In this document: piece after piece, positions 12,132-24,034 of the stretch
Numbering within the stretch: position 1 is the stretch's first letter
Layout: every line of letters starts with the position of its first letter
DNA from: Fragilariopsis cylindrus CCMP1102
Lineage: Eukaryota; Bacillariophyta; Bacillariophyceae; Bacillariales; Bacillariaceae
Assembly (NCBI GenBank): GCA_900095095.1
Contig: FMBT01000506.1
Span: 1-64,000 of the forward strand
Length of the DNA stretch: 64,000 nucleotides
Direction of reading: 5' to 3'
Translations under genes and position numbers: made by a program
The notes under the pieces: model-generated
The model's input: the letters and a program-made list of their open reading frames with translations, nothing else
Databases searched by the model: none
Told to the model about the DNA's origin: nothing

Positions 12132-12836
12132 TTAAACACCCACCGATTGTAGATAATCTTTGTATTGTTGTACGGCAGTTTTCAAATTGATAAATTTTTG
12201 ATGTACGTCCATTAATAATAGTTGTCGTTGCTGTACGTCCGCTAACAAGGCTGGATTTTTAGAGGGTTCGGTAGCAGCCGTTTCTAATGCCATAGCAGTT
12301 TCTCGCAGTTGTCCACACATTAGATTCGATGCCGCACCCTTTATGACATGTGCCGCACGACAAATTTGAATAAATGGATTCCCATCATTCGGGTTCTATA
12401 TATTTATATTTATTTTTGATTTTATTGTTATGAATTTAGAGAGGAGTGAACGGAATGGGAAACAAAGAAAAAAGGAGAGAAATAAACAAGATTGAGACGA
12501 TTGAGTGTTCTGGACGACAATACGAATGCTAAAGGAAGGAAGCGTATGAAATAGAAAGTAGTGCCATCATCGTACTACTACTTGTATGTCGATTTGCATT
12601 TGCATTTGCATTTGCATTTGAATTTGAATTTGAATCTATTATTATTTTAAATACACAACAATAATAATAATAATAGTAATAGTAATAGTAATATAACGTA
12701 CCTGTATGATTATTTCCATTTGACTCATTTGAGTATCAGTTTCCGTACGGAGATCACCTAACAGTTCTCTTAAGAATTCTTCATCATCACCACATTGTTG
12801 CATTGCCTCGTCCCAATCAATTACTAGAGTTGTCAT
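12132..12836 (-). CDS. Histidine-containing phosphotransfer (HPt) protein
   Basis: Two exons: 12702-12836 and 12132-12395, with a 306-bp intron (donor GTACGT). Joining ends exon 1 at EIIIQ and continues NPNDGNPFIQICRAAHVIKG in phase 0. The product is about 133 residues, the usual size for a stand-alone HPt protein. It has the diagnostic AAHVIKGAASNL: the phospho-accepting His (about residue 61) followed by the conserved Lys-Gly. The rest is a predicted four-helix bundle with no receiver or kinase domain. Its role would be to pass phosphate between a hybrid sensor kinase and a response regulator. The cognate partners are not in this window. Confidence 0.93.
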
Positions 12837-14259
12837 TCTTCATCAATTTGTTTTGTTTTCGTTTTGTTGTTTTTCGTGTATTATATAAGAACGGTATTGA
12901 AAAAATTCTCTTTGTTCTCGTTCGTTCAAGAATGAAAGGAGGATTGTTTATTGTATATAATAATATATTGTTAGATTACTAGAAGGCTTGTCGATAATCT
13001 TATGATATCCCTGTTACGTGACTAAGTAGTTAGCTGATTTTAAATCATTTTAAAAAAAGTCGTGGTGGGGAACGGCGCTTCAACCGCGCAGACACCCAGC
13101 TCTTACAGACACCGATGATACTAAGAGGACTCTCGGTCTTCGTATGTATTTATTTTGAGGTTAAACATTAAAATTCATTCAATTAGTCCTAAAACAAAAG
13201 AAATAAGCGAACCCGATATACACCTTCAACAACGTAGGGTCCTATATTTCGGCATGTTGATGAATCTTCATTGTGTAACAGTATAAATAACTTATTATTT
13301 AAAAGCTGCCGCTTCAATCCTCTAGGTCTTAGAGTAATAATACATTCTACCCCAGCATTAGCAGCCAAGGGAGTATCAATAAATGTGGCTCTTGGACATA
13401 CATACACACATACATTTAGTAGTTTGATTTTCATTTGTAATAAATTGTAGTATTAACAGAAGAAGATAGGGAACACTGTTGCATTGAAATTGTTGCGTAT
13501 AGCACATTCATTAACCCACTCCCCAATTTTGTCTTTTCCTTCCTAAACAAAAACTAGTCTACTGATCATTGGCTGTTACTCTAAAGTGAGAATCAAATTT
13601 ATGTAGACAATACATCTATGGTACAAGTATGTTGATGATGATGATAATAATGGTCGTCAAAAAGGCAGGAACAATACTAAGTAAACAATGACAAACTAAC
13701 TATTCTATCACAACAGTTGAATTATAGTGGTGATGGATTTTGGCATCAATGTCAGCCCCCATTGCAAACCACCATCTTCTGACCATTCATCATTGTTGTC
13801 ACTAGAACTGATGGAATCTCAGGTCCAGAAAACTAAGGAAGTTGGGTCCATGTATGTGCCAACCCACATGAAAGTGGAAGCTGGGAAAATCAAACCAAAA
13901 TCAAATCTGACACAGCATCATCATATTATAGGTATACTCAATGGGGTTTGGATAGGAATACAATCAATTGTGCCAAATTGTACTTCTGATACACATTACT
14001 ATTTTTTCTTTACGTGTTCGTGAAGACTTCTTACTCATATTATTTCTAGCAATACTCTCTCTTTTATCACTATCTCTTTTCTGAGTCTAACTATTTGTAT
14101 TCAGTACCGTACAAAGTGCGCCTTGTTAATAAGTATTATTTATTTATTATTATGTTATATTATATTCTTCTTTTTGTTTGCTTTTACGAAAAAAAAATTG
14201 AAAATGAGACTTTTACTACTAACGTTACAGTACTTGTTATTATTCAGGAAAAATCCCTC
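12837..14259. other. Intergenic 1.4 kb with repeat-like sequence
   Basis: No supported gene. The 98-residue plus frame at 13727-14023 and the 81-residue minus frame at 13189-13434 have no recognisable motif. A GC-rich island at about 13058-13140 followed on the minus strand by seven T is noted separately. Near 13283-13312 sits a copy of the AACTTATTATTTAAAAGCTGC motif that also ends the inverted-repeat element at 33.4-40.3 kb. Confidence 0.5.
13050..13140 (-). ncRNA. Possible small structured RNA, unidentified
   Basis: A GC-rich island in AT-rich surroundings. Read on the minus strand it contains a short hairpin (GCGC, 7-nt loop, GCGC) and ends in CACCACGA followed by seven T, as RNA polymerase III transcripts do. 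It lacks a T-arm GTTC in the right place, so it is not a normal tRNA. It does not match U6, 5S or U5 as I remember them. Low confidence. Confidence 0.2.
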
Positions 14260-15814
14260 TTAATCAATCATGAAATAGGCAACAAGATCTTTTGCTGACA
14301 CAACCCCCACCAATCGTTCGGATTCATCTAGTACAAATAATCGATTAAATCGCAATTGAGCGAAGTATTCAAAAATACTTTGTAACGTATGTGCAGTAGA
14401 ACAGGAATGCATCGCATCGGGAGTAGTGACGTCCGTGCGTTGTTGTTCTAGTACATCATTCAATGTTAAATCTAAATTAGCCACAGCATCTTCGGCATCG
14501 GTGGCTCTGGTTAGGAAGGTAATATCCGACCGTGAATAGACACCAATTAATCGATCACTAGCCAGATCGACGACCGGGATGGCGGATAATTCATGTTCCT
14601 GCATTAGTTCTAAGGCACGTGCTAAACTTTCTTCGGGACCGACCTTAATTAGTTTCTCATGATAAGTCCCAATTTTTAACTCATAGATCGAATCATCAAA
14701 TAATCGTCGTGTTTCACGAAAATGTGTTACTAAATGTTCTAAGATATTCGTGTAGGTGATACAGGCTAAGACACGCATATCTTCGGGCATTACAATTGGT
14801 AAAAAATCCAAACGAGTATTCTTACAATGTTTCGCACTCCTATCACTTTTGGGACCGGTTATCATTGCCTTCCTCGATTCTTCTTCTTCTATATTATTAC
14901 CGGCAGCATCCGCAGAGGATGATGAAGTTTGATCGTTGTTGTTGGTTTCATTGTTATTGTTGTTATCACTGTTACTAATCTTGTTACTATTACTAGATGA
15001 ATGCTGCAATAACAATTTACATGCTTGTTTCAAGCTCGTACTCGAATCAGCAGAGGGGAAACCAAAGGTTAAATGCACTTCTTTGGCGATCATCGGATCT
15101 TGAATCATATCCGCAATCGATCTCGTAGCGAGAGTAGAGACGTCGGCATTCGTTCGTTTATAAATACGTAATATATCAATAAAATCTGTAACCTTTAACA
15201 ATCCAACAAATTGACACTGTGTTGGATCCCATAATGGAGCGGCTTGCATGTCTGTTGTTGAATAATAAATAACCAATAGTAATGTTTGTTGTTGTTGTTG
15301 TTGTTGTTGTTTTGTGTGGATGTTGGTTTTGTTTTGAATTGGCATTTTTTTCATCGACGAGCATCAACATACAGTAGAAAGGACATAGTAGACGTCAAAA
15401 AAGATTGACACAGAAGGCAGAGAAAAAAATCATGTAATGTGAGCAGATTTTCCATGGTACGCAACATACACAAACAAAGTAACAAAAATAAACGCAGTTA
15501 TTGTATAACAGCGGTTAATAACAGATTATTATTACATGTAGTAGCATTCAATATTAATACGTACCATGCTCGACTAAGGCATAAAATGCTAATTGGATGG
15601 GGATACGTGTATCAAACACCACCACTTTACCACTGGCTCTTATGACAGAAAAACAATTATGTGAATCTAAAAATGCACTAATGGCCTGCCGTCCCGCCTT
15701 CCGAACAATCTCCACTTCATTGACTAGTTGTAAACTACTCCCTAATGGTAAATTATCCGCACCCACTGACGTTGATGATCCGATTCCTACCGCCGACGCT
15801 TGTTGGACATCCAT
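14260..15814 (-). CDS. AMP-activated protein kinase gamma-like subunit (four CBS domains)
   Basis: Two exons: 15565-15814 and 14260-15251, with a 313-bp intron (donor GTACGT, acceptor ACAG, phase 1). Joining gives ALVEHDMQAAPLWDPTQCQF. This is followed by VGLLKVTDFIDILRIY, the hallmark of CBS1 in AMPK gamma/SNF4. Four CBS motifs follow, including LACITYTNILEHL, AIPVVDLASDRLIGVYSRSD and RLFVLDESERLVGVVSAKDL. The family binds AMP, ADP and ATP and sets SnRK1/AMPK activity by energy charge. A Ser/Asn-rich loop of about 50 residues (nt about 14880-15010) is inserted between CBS1 and CBS2, and the N-terminal extension is short. Length is about 414 residues, near the family norm. Start ATG at 15814. 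Confidence 0.93.
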
Positions 15815-16435
15815 TTTTTTTATTTTATATATATATAATTTATTTATTTATTTGTGATTGTTGGTTTGTTTATTATATAATATATCTTGATCTTGTGGAT
15901 GATGTTGAAACAAACTAATGGTTACAGTATCTCCCCAGGAATTTACTTCGCGAACTGAATTTCTTTTTTGTTTCGAAGGTTGTATTGTTGAGATTGAGGA
16001 TGTTGACAAAGACAAGTAGAGGATGTTATATCGATATTTTTTGTATATATTTTCTTTTTTAAAGTATGATGAGATGACTCTTTTCCGTTTTGGGGTTGTT
16101 AACTCGCAGCTAGCTACCCGTTCAAATCGCACAAACGCAAGGGAACTATTTTGTATATTATCGATAGGATAATAGTAGATGCGGTTATAGTGAACGAGAG
16201 ATCTAGATGTTGTTGTTGTGTTATACCTTAACTGTTGTTATGTTTTATAAATTAAAAGTGTATTAACAACGATGACACTCACACGCGAATAGCGGTGTCA
16301 ACAAAGCAAAAAAATCACATAATACTCGTTATTGCTGTCTTTTAAAGATAGTACGCTACTAGTACTGTAGGCACAGCTGCTTACACTCGATACTCTGTTT
16401 ATTGGCATGAGAAGTCGTACGTGTGTGTTCTGTTT

Positions 16436-16490
16436 AAAGCGCGCGTTCTCAGATCAACTACTGTGTAGTTGATCTGAGAACGCGCGCTTT
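16436..16490. repeat. Perfect 26-bp inverted repeat with 3-nt loop
   Basis: Arms 16436-16461 and 16465-16490 are exact reverse complements (AAAGCGCGCGTTCTCAGATC and onward), separated by TGT. It lies about 280 bp before the esterase start. It could form a cruciform or an RNA hairpin, or be the relic of an inverted-repeat element. Confidence 0.97.
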
Positions 16491-16771
16491 CAATCATTAC
16501 GCGCATCTCTTTTTATATTGAATGAAATCGAAGAATGAAGGAATCGAATCAATCAATTATGATCCAGTCAAGTTGAAAAGCAGTGATGATCAATCGAATG
16601 TGGAATGCGGACAGAAAGATTCTTAAAAGATCTGTTTGAAAATGATTGAAGTCAAAGAAAAACATTGAAGACAATCGACATCTATTTTAAAAAAAAGGTG
16701 GACCAATCATCATCTAAGTACTGCCGTATTCAAATAATAGTAGGATATGTTTTGTTGTTGTTGCTGATGTC

Positions 16772-18160
16772 ATGTCGTACCTACTACCTCTCGAGAAGAT
16801 CTGTGGGACTTCCACACGTTATATCCGCAGCAGTTTGAATGATGATGATTGCGATCGAGACGACAATAATAATAAAGCAGAAGAATGTAATCGAAAATAC
16901 GAACTCTACATCCCAGAAATTCTTTGTGACGACAACAACAACAACGACAACGACAACGACAATACATCCTATTATGGATCACTACCACTAGTATTTGCCG
17001 TACATTGTTTGGGATGTCAAGCTGCTGCAATGGAACATTTTGAAGACATGGCCAAGAAATATAATTTTATTTTAGTACGTCCCGAAGGTATTAAACAGAG
17101 TTGGAATGCGAAGTATTGTTGTGGATATGCACTCAGTGAGAATATTGACGATGTGGGATTCTTAACTCAAATTATAGAGGACCTGGAGGAATCCTTTCGC
17201 TTTATCAACAAAACAATGACGTACGGTGTTGGTTGGTCGAACGGTGCCTTTATGGTGACCTATGCCTCTCACCTATTTCGGGCTGTAGCACCAATCTCAG
17301 GATACATGTATGAATACAATGATATTCTTGATGATGACGACTATGATGATGTAGTAGATTCGTCACGGTCGCCACGCCCCAAAGGACTCTTCCAGCACCA
17401 TAGTTTAAATGACCGTATGGTGTCCTACAATGGTTGTTGTGACAAATCAAAATGTTGTTGCGGAATATCATCATCGAGTAGTAGTGGAAAAAATAATAAT
17501 CACCAGCAGTGTACATCGGTCGACCAAGCTTTTGACTATTGGAATGAACGAAATCAATGTTCGGGTGCTGTAACGACGACGTACACTGACAAGGAAAGAG
17601 GCATCGAATGTCGTGCCGGTGTCGGATGTACCTCGAACACCACACTGTGCGTCTATGAACATTCGGGACATTTCAATTCTGGTGGTTCCTTTTCCAGAAA
17701 CTTCCCGATGTTTCAAGAAGTGGGTGAATTCTTTGCACGTGATGCTTGTTCAATGAATCAAGGACAATGGGATACGATCCACACCCAATGCGATTGTGAC
17801 GGCGGTGGTGGTACGAATAATAATGCGCAGCAATCGCAGCAATCATCTCTTTCGTATTGCTCAGCGGTGACATCAACATCAACAACAACAATAACAGAAA
17901 ACATAAATAGTCTGGACTCGTCGTTGTTAGAATCATCTACGGGGAGTAGTAGTAGTACCAATATGATGATGCTTGGGACTACTGGAACTGTAATTGTAAC
18001 TGTGGTCACAATTACCTTTCTCTGTCGAAGATACTTGTGGACGTTTATTACTGGCAATAATTCAAAGAAAAGGAGAGGCGGCGATTGGGAACGCGTGCCC
18101 TCGTCGGACGAAGAGGCAACCACCGAAATCGAACTTCAACGGCAGCAGAAAGTGTCTTAG
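16772..18160 (+). CDS. PHB-depolymerase/feruloyl-esterase-like alpha/beta hydrolase with C-terminal membrane anchor
   Basis: A 462-residue single-exon frame starting at the ATG at 16772. PLVFAVHCLGCQAAAMEHFE resembles the oxyanion-hole strand, and GVGWSNGAF holds the nucleophile in GxSxG form (Ser about residue 155). HSLNDRMVSYNG fits the catalytic-Asp loop and YEHSGHFN the His. This is the layout of esterase PHB-depolymerase (LpqC-like) enzymes, which cleave polyesters or feruloyl esters. Cys-rich inserts (CCGYAL, CCDKSKCCCG, CRAGVGC) suggest a disulphide-bonded extracellular enzyme. A hydrophobic helix near residues 398-424 followed by RRYLW indicates a type I membrane anchor. No signal peptide is visible after the chosen ATG, so a short upstream exon may be missing. 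Confidence 0.8.
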   Translation: MSYLLPLEKICGTSTRYIRSSLNDDDCDRDDNNNKAEECNRKYELYIPEILCDDNNNNDNDNDNTSYYGSLPLVFAVHCLGCQAAAMEHFEDMAKKYNFILVRPEGIKQSWNAKYCCGYALSENIDDVGFLTQIIEDLEESFRFINKTMTYGVGWSNGAFMVTYASHLFRAVAPISGYMYEYNDILDDDDYDDVVDSSRSPRPKGLFQHHSLNDRMVSYNGCCDKSKCCCGISSSSSSGKNNNHQQCTSVDQAFDYWNERNQCSGAVTTTYTDKERGIECRAGVGCTSNTTLCVYEHSGHFNSGGSFSRNFPMFQEVGEFFARDACSMNQGQWDTIHTQCDCDGGGGTNNNAQQSQQSSLSYCSAVTSTSTTTITENINSLDSSLLESSTGSSSSTNMMMLGTTGTVIVTVVTITFLCRRYLWTFITGNNSKKRRGGDWERVPSSDEEATTEIELQRQQKVS

Positions 18161-18564
18161 CTGCTCGAACACGTCATCATTGGACTCAGTAATCGTTATG
18201 ATCGCTTTTCGGATACAATATTATGTTTGTAATAGTGGAATGCTTTTCTCGTTATTGAATTCACACAATTGTACATTTTTTCCAAATCATATTATGTTGT
18301 TTTTTACAAGTGTTAGCTAGCTTTTTACACTTGTCTCTAGGTGAAAAAATAATGTCATGCGTCATTTTTTGATCAAGTACAATCTCCTTTTTTTTTAAAT
18401 TGAATGAATGGTCATCGAAGAATGAACAATCATGTGTCTAATACTACTGTAGAGACTTACTTACTGCCATCTCTTCGTCCGCTTTCGTTCAAAACAAGGT
18501 GATACAGTAGAACAGAATAGGAACGATCCATATTGTTATATGAATGAATCAAATCTATTTTTTA

Positions 18565-18652
18565 TGCATGCATGCATGCATGCTATCCATCCATCCATCC
18601 ATCCATCCATCCATCCATCCATCCATCCATCCATCCATGCTATCCATCCACA
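18565..18652. repeat. Microsatellites (GCAT)n and (ATCC)n
   Basis: Four to five GCAT units are followed by about twelve ATCC units, then one more GCAT/ATCC step. The open frames over this stretch are repeat artefacts. Confidence 0.97.
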
Positions 18653-18769
18653 TTTAAAAAATGGGTTGTATTTTTTCTTCTACTTCTACTTCTTCTGCTT
18701 CATTTTTTCATACGTCATTTCTCCTTGAGAAAGTTGTTGTTGTTGCTTGCTGACTTGTTTCTTCTTCCT

Positions 18770-19133
18770 CTAAACAACGCAACGACGTTGTTGAGCTCTT
18801 CGAACTTCACGTTGAGCATTCTGACATCGTCGTTTTTGTTCCTTTTTATTAGTATTCTTGTTATTAGTATTATCTACTACTTGTGGTAGTCGTGTGAGAC
18901 TCCAATTTAACACATCATGAGTTAACGATTCTACGACATCGGAAGTCGTTCCGAGATGTTCACTCAATACCATACCACCACCACCAGTAGAAATAGTACT
19001 AGAATTATTAGAAACAGATATATCAGTAGTAGTAGTAGTAGTAGTATTGGTGGGAGCTGTGGAAGCTGTGGACAATTTGTGACGACTGAACCACCATTGA
19101 CTAGAAGAAGATGGTGGTTGTTGTTGCTGCTGC

Positions 19134-19168
<35 letters not shown>

Positions 19169-19447
19169 CATATGATCATCATTGTCATCATGTCGAACTT
19201 TTTTCTTTCTTCCATTCGTTATCACGTAATTATTATTATTCTTATTATTATCAAAGGACAACGACCATTCATCAGTCTCAGTAGTGATGTCGCTGTCGTC
19301 GTTGATCACGATATCGGTGTGGTGGTTGCTGTCATTGTCATCGTCTTCGCTACAATCATCATCATCATCATCATTTCGAGAACGACGACGACGACGATTA
19401 TGACGGTCTGGATAAAGATCTTCTTGATGAGAGGCAAAATATGTCAT
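18770..19447 (-). CDS. Poly-Gln, Asp/Arg-rich hypothetical protein
   Basis: A 225-residue single frame beginning MTYFASHQEDLYPDRHNRRR. It has Arg, Asp, Asn and Thr runs and a run of about 18 Gln. Its only non-repetitive part is residues about 160-225 (GMVLSEHLGTTSDVVESLTH then a basic coiled tail). I recognise no domain. The ordered C-terminal helix on this strand favours coding over the antisense frame, which is only low complexity. The (CAA)n tract makes length variation likely. Confidence 0.5.
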
Positions 19448-19826
19448 TCTTGTCTTTTTGTTCGGATATTATTTCTCTAATCATCTCACGCAACGACACA
19501 CAAATTCGATTCTCAAGTACTGTAGAATGATTCATTCATTCAATCTCTCGCTCTTGAAAAATCAACTGATGTAACTTATTACAATCGATACATTGAAATC
19601 AACCTAATGGTAATATTCTTGCTCCCTATCTTCAATCTGTGTTCGTGTTCTCTCCGTTCTCAGTGGTGTTAGTTAGTGCGTTGTTTGTTGTAAATACTTC
19701 AAACTTGTTGTACTAACGATAATCAAGATACGGTACGCACCGAGAGCTTGTTTATTTAAGGGAGAGGCAGTGTGTTTATTGATTACTATCAACATTAGCA
19801 CCGTAAGCATCATACGCATATCCCCC

Positions 19827-20075
19827 CTATTTGACTATACCACGAAAACTACGACTGCCTCTCCCGCCCCCAAACTTAACTGTGAAAAAATGACAAGGAT
19901 TTGGTTTATTTTGTGAAGTTTTAAGAAGTATCTTGAAGAAACTATCATCATCAAGGAGTCCTTCGAAACCTAGGCTGCCTAACATAGACGAGAAAAGATC
20001 AGTAACAAACTCTTGCCGATCGATCCTTGACAAGTATGATACATACGTCGACTTGGATTTGTTATTTTGGTCCAT
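19827..20075 (-). CDS. Small hypothetical protein, divergent from the nuclease gene
   Basis: An 82-residue frame from an ATG at 20075 (MDQNNKSKSTYVSYLSRIDR) that is not low-complexity. Its start lies about 60 bp from the ATG of the plus-strand nuclease gene. No recognised domain. It may be coding or chance. Confidence 0.25.
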   Translation of the reverse strand: MDQNNKSKSTYVSYLSRIDRQEFVTDLFSSMLGSLGFEGLLDDDSFFKILLKTSQNKPNPCHFFTVKFGGGRGSRSFRGIVK

Positions 20076-20135
20076 TCCCACAATTTCAAATTCATTCTCT
20101 TGCACATAGTTAGTGTGCCCGTAATACAATATAAA

Positions 20136-20706
20136 ATGACATCAAAGAAGAAGAACGATCACGAGATTGTGGATCTGGTCGACGACGATTCCACAGATGA
20201 TGAGGAACGATACATTGACATAACGAACCACCGACGCAACAATACTAATGAAGCCAGGGGTAATGATGATAATGGTGATGACGACGAAGAATTAGAATGC
20301 TGGACAACTAATACAAATACGACGTCGAACAGCACAAAGATGAATCCTTCCTCGTCAAATAATGGTACTACGTCATCAACGTTGCCTACAAAAACTAAAG
20401 ATCCACCAGCAAATAATAATACGACGACATCAACTAAAGTACGTAGAAATACTATCGCAAGCAAAAACAACTCCGTCGACGACAGTGATGATGATGATAA
20501 TGATGAGGATGATGATGTCGTTATTATTGTGGATCCCACCACCGAGTCAATCTTCGACCACCACAACAACAAAAATTTCCAGAAAATCTAAAATTGCTGC
20601 TTCGACTACGTCGTTGTCGTCGTCGTCGAAAAAGAAAAATGCAGTACGTGGAACAAGTAGTACACCACGACATAATTCACATTCGGTCCTGGATGATGAT
20701 GATAAT

Positions 20707-20737
<31 letters not shown>

Positions 20738-23700
20738 ATGCTTTCTGGACAAAAAACAAACCAAGTGGTCTCAGCACAAAAGCAAAGTCGTCGTCCGACA
20801 CCGTTGACAACAATAACAGTAACAACAAGAAAAGTAGTAGCAACAGCTTCAAAAGTACACTACTCGCGAGGGCAACATCGCGTGCTGGAAGCAGTTCCTT
20901 GTTACATGGTAGTAGCAGCAGGAATGGTACTATAACGACGACAATGTCGTCAGTAGCGGGAAACCAACAACGACCTCCTTCCTCGGTCGTCCGTCGCAAT
21001 ATAGACGAAAAAGAACAACAGCACTACGAAGACACTACCACTTAGGACGACTTCGCCTCCTATAATCCGCAATCCATACGAAAAGAACAACAGCACTACG
21101 AAGACACCACTTCGGACTTCACCTCCTATCCACAATCCATACGAAAAGAACAGCACTACGAAGACACCACTTAGGACTTCTTCGACTAGGAATTCCCATT
21201 CTTCTTCATCATCATCGTCGTCATCTCCATTGAGCATTAGAAATTCTTCTTCTTCTAAGACTACAAAAATTGTGAATCCTTATGCTAGTGCTGGTAAGAA
21301 GAAGATATTTATGAACGCCACACCACCAACCTCCAAATCTATCGTTACACAAAAGTGCGATAGATCTTCATCCTCGTCTTCCTCGTTGATCATACCAGGA
21401 GTAGCTACTGCTACCGCCGCTACTGCTGCCAGTATCCGTCCTTCGTCGTCTTCCTCTTTTGTGGTTGATGAGGGTGGTATTTGTTACCCAACACTTCGTG
21501 ACAAGACCAAAATGTATACTGATATGAGACCCAATATTATATTAGCATTATGGACCTATGCACGATCAAATTTAGTACGACAGTCGCATACTTTGGAAAC
21601 TCTGGATCGATATGCGACTAGGATCGTCGATTTAGCAGTGACATCACATGATTATCCGATCCGTTCTCTCGGTGAATATGCTTTCCGAAAACGAACTCCA
21701 ACACCCAAACGAGGGTGCGGTGTATCGGACTTGAATCATTTTAATAAATTGAAAGAAAATTTAGAATCAACAAAGTTGATGGAAACTAGATATGAGGTTG
21801 GTAAATGTAATGATGGGAAATATTTTTCTATTGCCGAGGCTTGTTTAGTCGCGATCAAGGACATGATCTTTCTTCGTTGGAATAATAATAGACAACAGCA
21901 ACAGAATCAAAGAACCCAGTTGTTCCCCAGTAAAGCAGATGAGCAGTCGATCTTGTTTTCGCAGAAGGAATATTGTATCGCACTCGTGGATTTGATTCCT
22001 GAAATTGACTTTCGATTGCGTCCCGAATGTCCTGCTAGACTCGGACGGCCGAAACATCCTGATCACGGAGCTGAATTCTACTTAGCAAAATCGACGAGGT
22101 CGATAGAATTCAAACAAATCGAAAAACTCCTTTCGTTCCATGAGGTACCGAATGGTACTGGAACTGTAGAAGAAATGGCATACTTGAAAAAGCGAATGAT
22201 TGATAGACGAGTTCATTATCAACTTACCCCATTAGGATTTTGCAAGGCGGGGGTTATTTCCAAACGAACTTTCCCAAATACGATCGGTCATTACCGGTCG
22301 AGTAATCTTAGAAGCGTCCTACCAAAATACGAAGGTATTTGTCTCGCGGTGGATTTGCGAGAGGGAGGTGCGGGGCAAGCAGGTTCTAGAAAGGTTCTAC
22401 ATGAAATGTGTAACAGACTGGATATGAAAAAGATCCCATACATTACAACTACGTTAACAATTGGAGACTATTGTTTCTTTTCTGGAGATTTGTTGTGTCC
22501 TATTCTAGTCGAACGCAAGTCGGTTCAAGACGTAGCACAATCAATCCATGATGGACGTTGGGAGTCACAAAAGCGCCGTATGTATCATGGACAATTTGTT
22601 TTTGGTTATGATAACTGTCGTATCGCATTCATCATCGAAGGGAAAGTTGAAAAGCATCTAGTATCGAATGGGTTTATCGGAAGTGCAAAATTTAAAATAC
22701 CGAAGGAGCGTTTTGACGAAGAAATAGCAAATCTCAAATCAGAAGGTTTTGATGTCATACGGACACCTCATCGAGATCATTCTATGTTTGCTTTGGCTAA
22801 GTGGGCCGAGGCATGCGCAATGGACGTACAAAAGGGAAAACTCAAACTTCAATTTACTTACGACGAGTTCATATCCGAAGTAGGTAAGATTCCGAAGGAG
22901 ACCGACTTTTCACGTCTCGTTAAGGATCATGCACAACACAAAAAAGACCATGCACAACACAAGAAACACACAGAGACAGTCGATCTACTCAGCGATAGTG
23001 ATGGTGATGAAATAGGTTTGAATAAGAAAATAAAACCGATCGATTTGGATGAAACATTTAAGAAAAATCGGAAGAGGCCACCCATGTCTACAGGTGCTAG
23101 TGACAACAATCCTAATACCAGTGCTCAAAAACGTTTTAAACTGGGCGTAGTTAAAAAGAAAGAAGCGATTAAGCAAAGAAATGATTTGGGTGAAACATTT
23201 GAGAAGAATCGGAAGAGGCCACCTATGTCTATAAGTGCTGCTGACAACAATCCTAATACCAGTGCTCAGAAATGTTTTAAATTGGACGAAGACAAAAAGA
23301 AAGAAGTAATTAAGCAGAGAAACAATCAAGAGAATGAATATGTAGAAGCGGGGGCTGATTATTCTAAGTGGACCATTGGTAGTTTGAAAAAAAACATGTG
23401 CTGAATACGGAATGAAAAAAAGCGGGACAAAACTTGAACTGATTGCCAGGCTACAAGACAAATCGAATCGTCCACCTGAGGTGTATTGTTTGCGTAAGCA
23501 GTTAGGCCTGTACGTTCCTGTTCGGATTGACACCTCGCCCACTGCAATTCTAGTAGCTATTCAGATAAAACAAGATATTGCACAAGCCGGTACTGACTAT
23601 TCAGGAGCAACCAAGGATGAATTATACGCGTTATGTGAGGTATTGGAAATCAAAAAAGATCCATGGAGTGGAGGGACCACACAAACGGGTCCTTTTCGTA

Positions 23701-24034
23701 AGTTCTTTTCCATTTATTCATTGTTATTGTCATGATTTTTATTGTTGTCGCTTCTAGCGAACGAAGAAAAAAGAAATCATCCTAAGATAATTAACAACTT
23801 CGTCTTGTTCTACTTTCTTTCAAATCATAAGACTATGATGGTTGGACCTCCATGGCACCGCTGTTAAAGGCAGGAGAATACCCAGCCCTGGTTATCAAAT
23901 CCAAAGGACGTTTTCATCTCAGTATCAGAGGTGAAGTCTCAGGTATAAAGCTCGCTAGAGAGATGCACATTTGGTGCCACAAGAAAGGAATATGTCGTTG
24001 TGAAGTGGAAGGGTACAAGTTCGATCTAAAGTAG
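20136..24034 (+). CDS. MUS81/ERCC4-type structure-specific endonuclease with SAP-like C-terminal part
   Basis: The ATG at 20136 opens an Asp/Ser/Asn-rich disordered N-terminus that runs through two frame changes (about 20540-20590, and a short tandem repeat at 21005-21185) into the main frame. The core (nt about 22330-22850) reads ICLAVDLREGG, LTIGDYCFF and LVERKSVQDVAQSIHDGRW. This is the ERCC4 nuclease fold with the ERKxxxD metal site and the DGRWxxQKxRM helix of MUS81, which cuts branched DNA intermediates. The C-terminus has two copies of a 44-residue linker (FKKNRKRPPMSTGASDNNPN type) and a SAP-like helix pair (YGMKKSGTKLELIARL). That SAP-like part follows a frame change at an eight-A run (23387-23394); seven A would keep the frame. 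A last intron (23698-23831, GTAAGT...ATAAG) leads to the final exon 23832-24034. EME1-type partner not seen. Confidence 0.75.

Noticed and set aside
13727-14023. 98-residue plus frame with an ordinary composition
   Set aside because: No recognisable domain, no splice partners and no conserved-looking pattern; could be old mobile-element sequence but I cannot show it.
18540-18889. Plus-strand frames with [10 protein letters not shown]-type repeats
   Set aside because: Translation of the (ATCC)n microsatellite.
20547-20999. Long antisense frames opposite the Asp/Ser-rich N-terminus of the nuclease gene
   Set aside because: Complement of repetitive GAT/TCG codons stays open by chance and gives only Ser/Leu/Phe runs.
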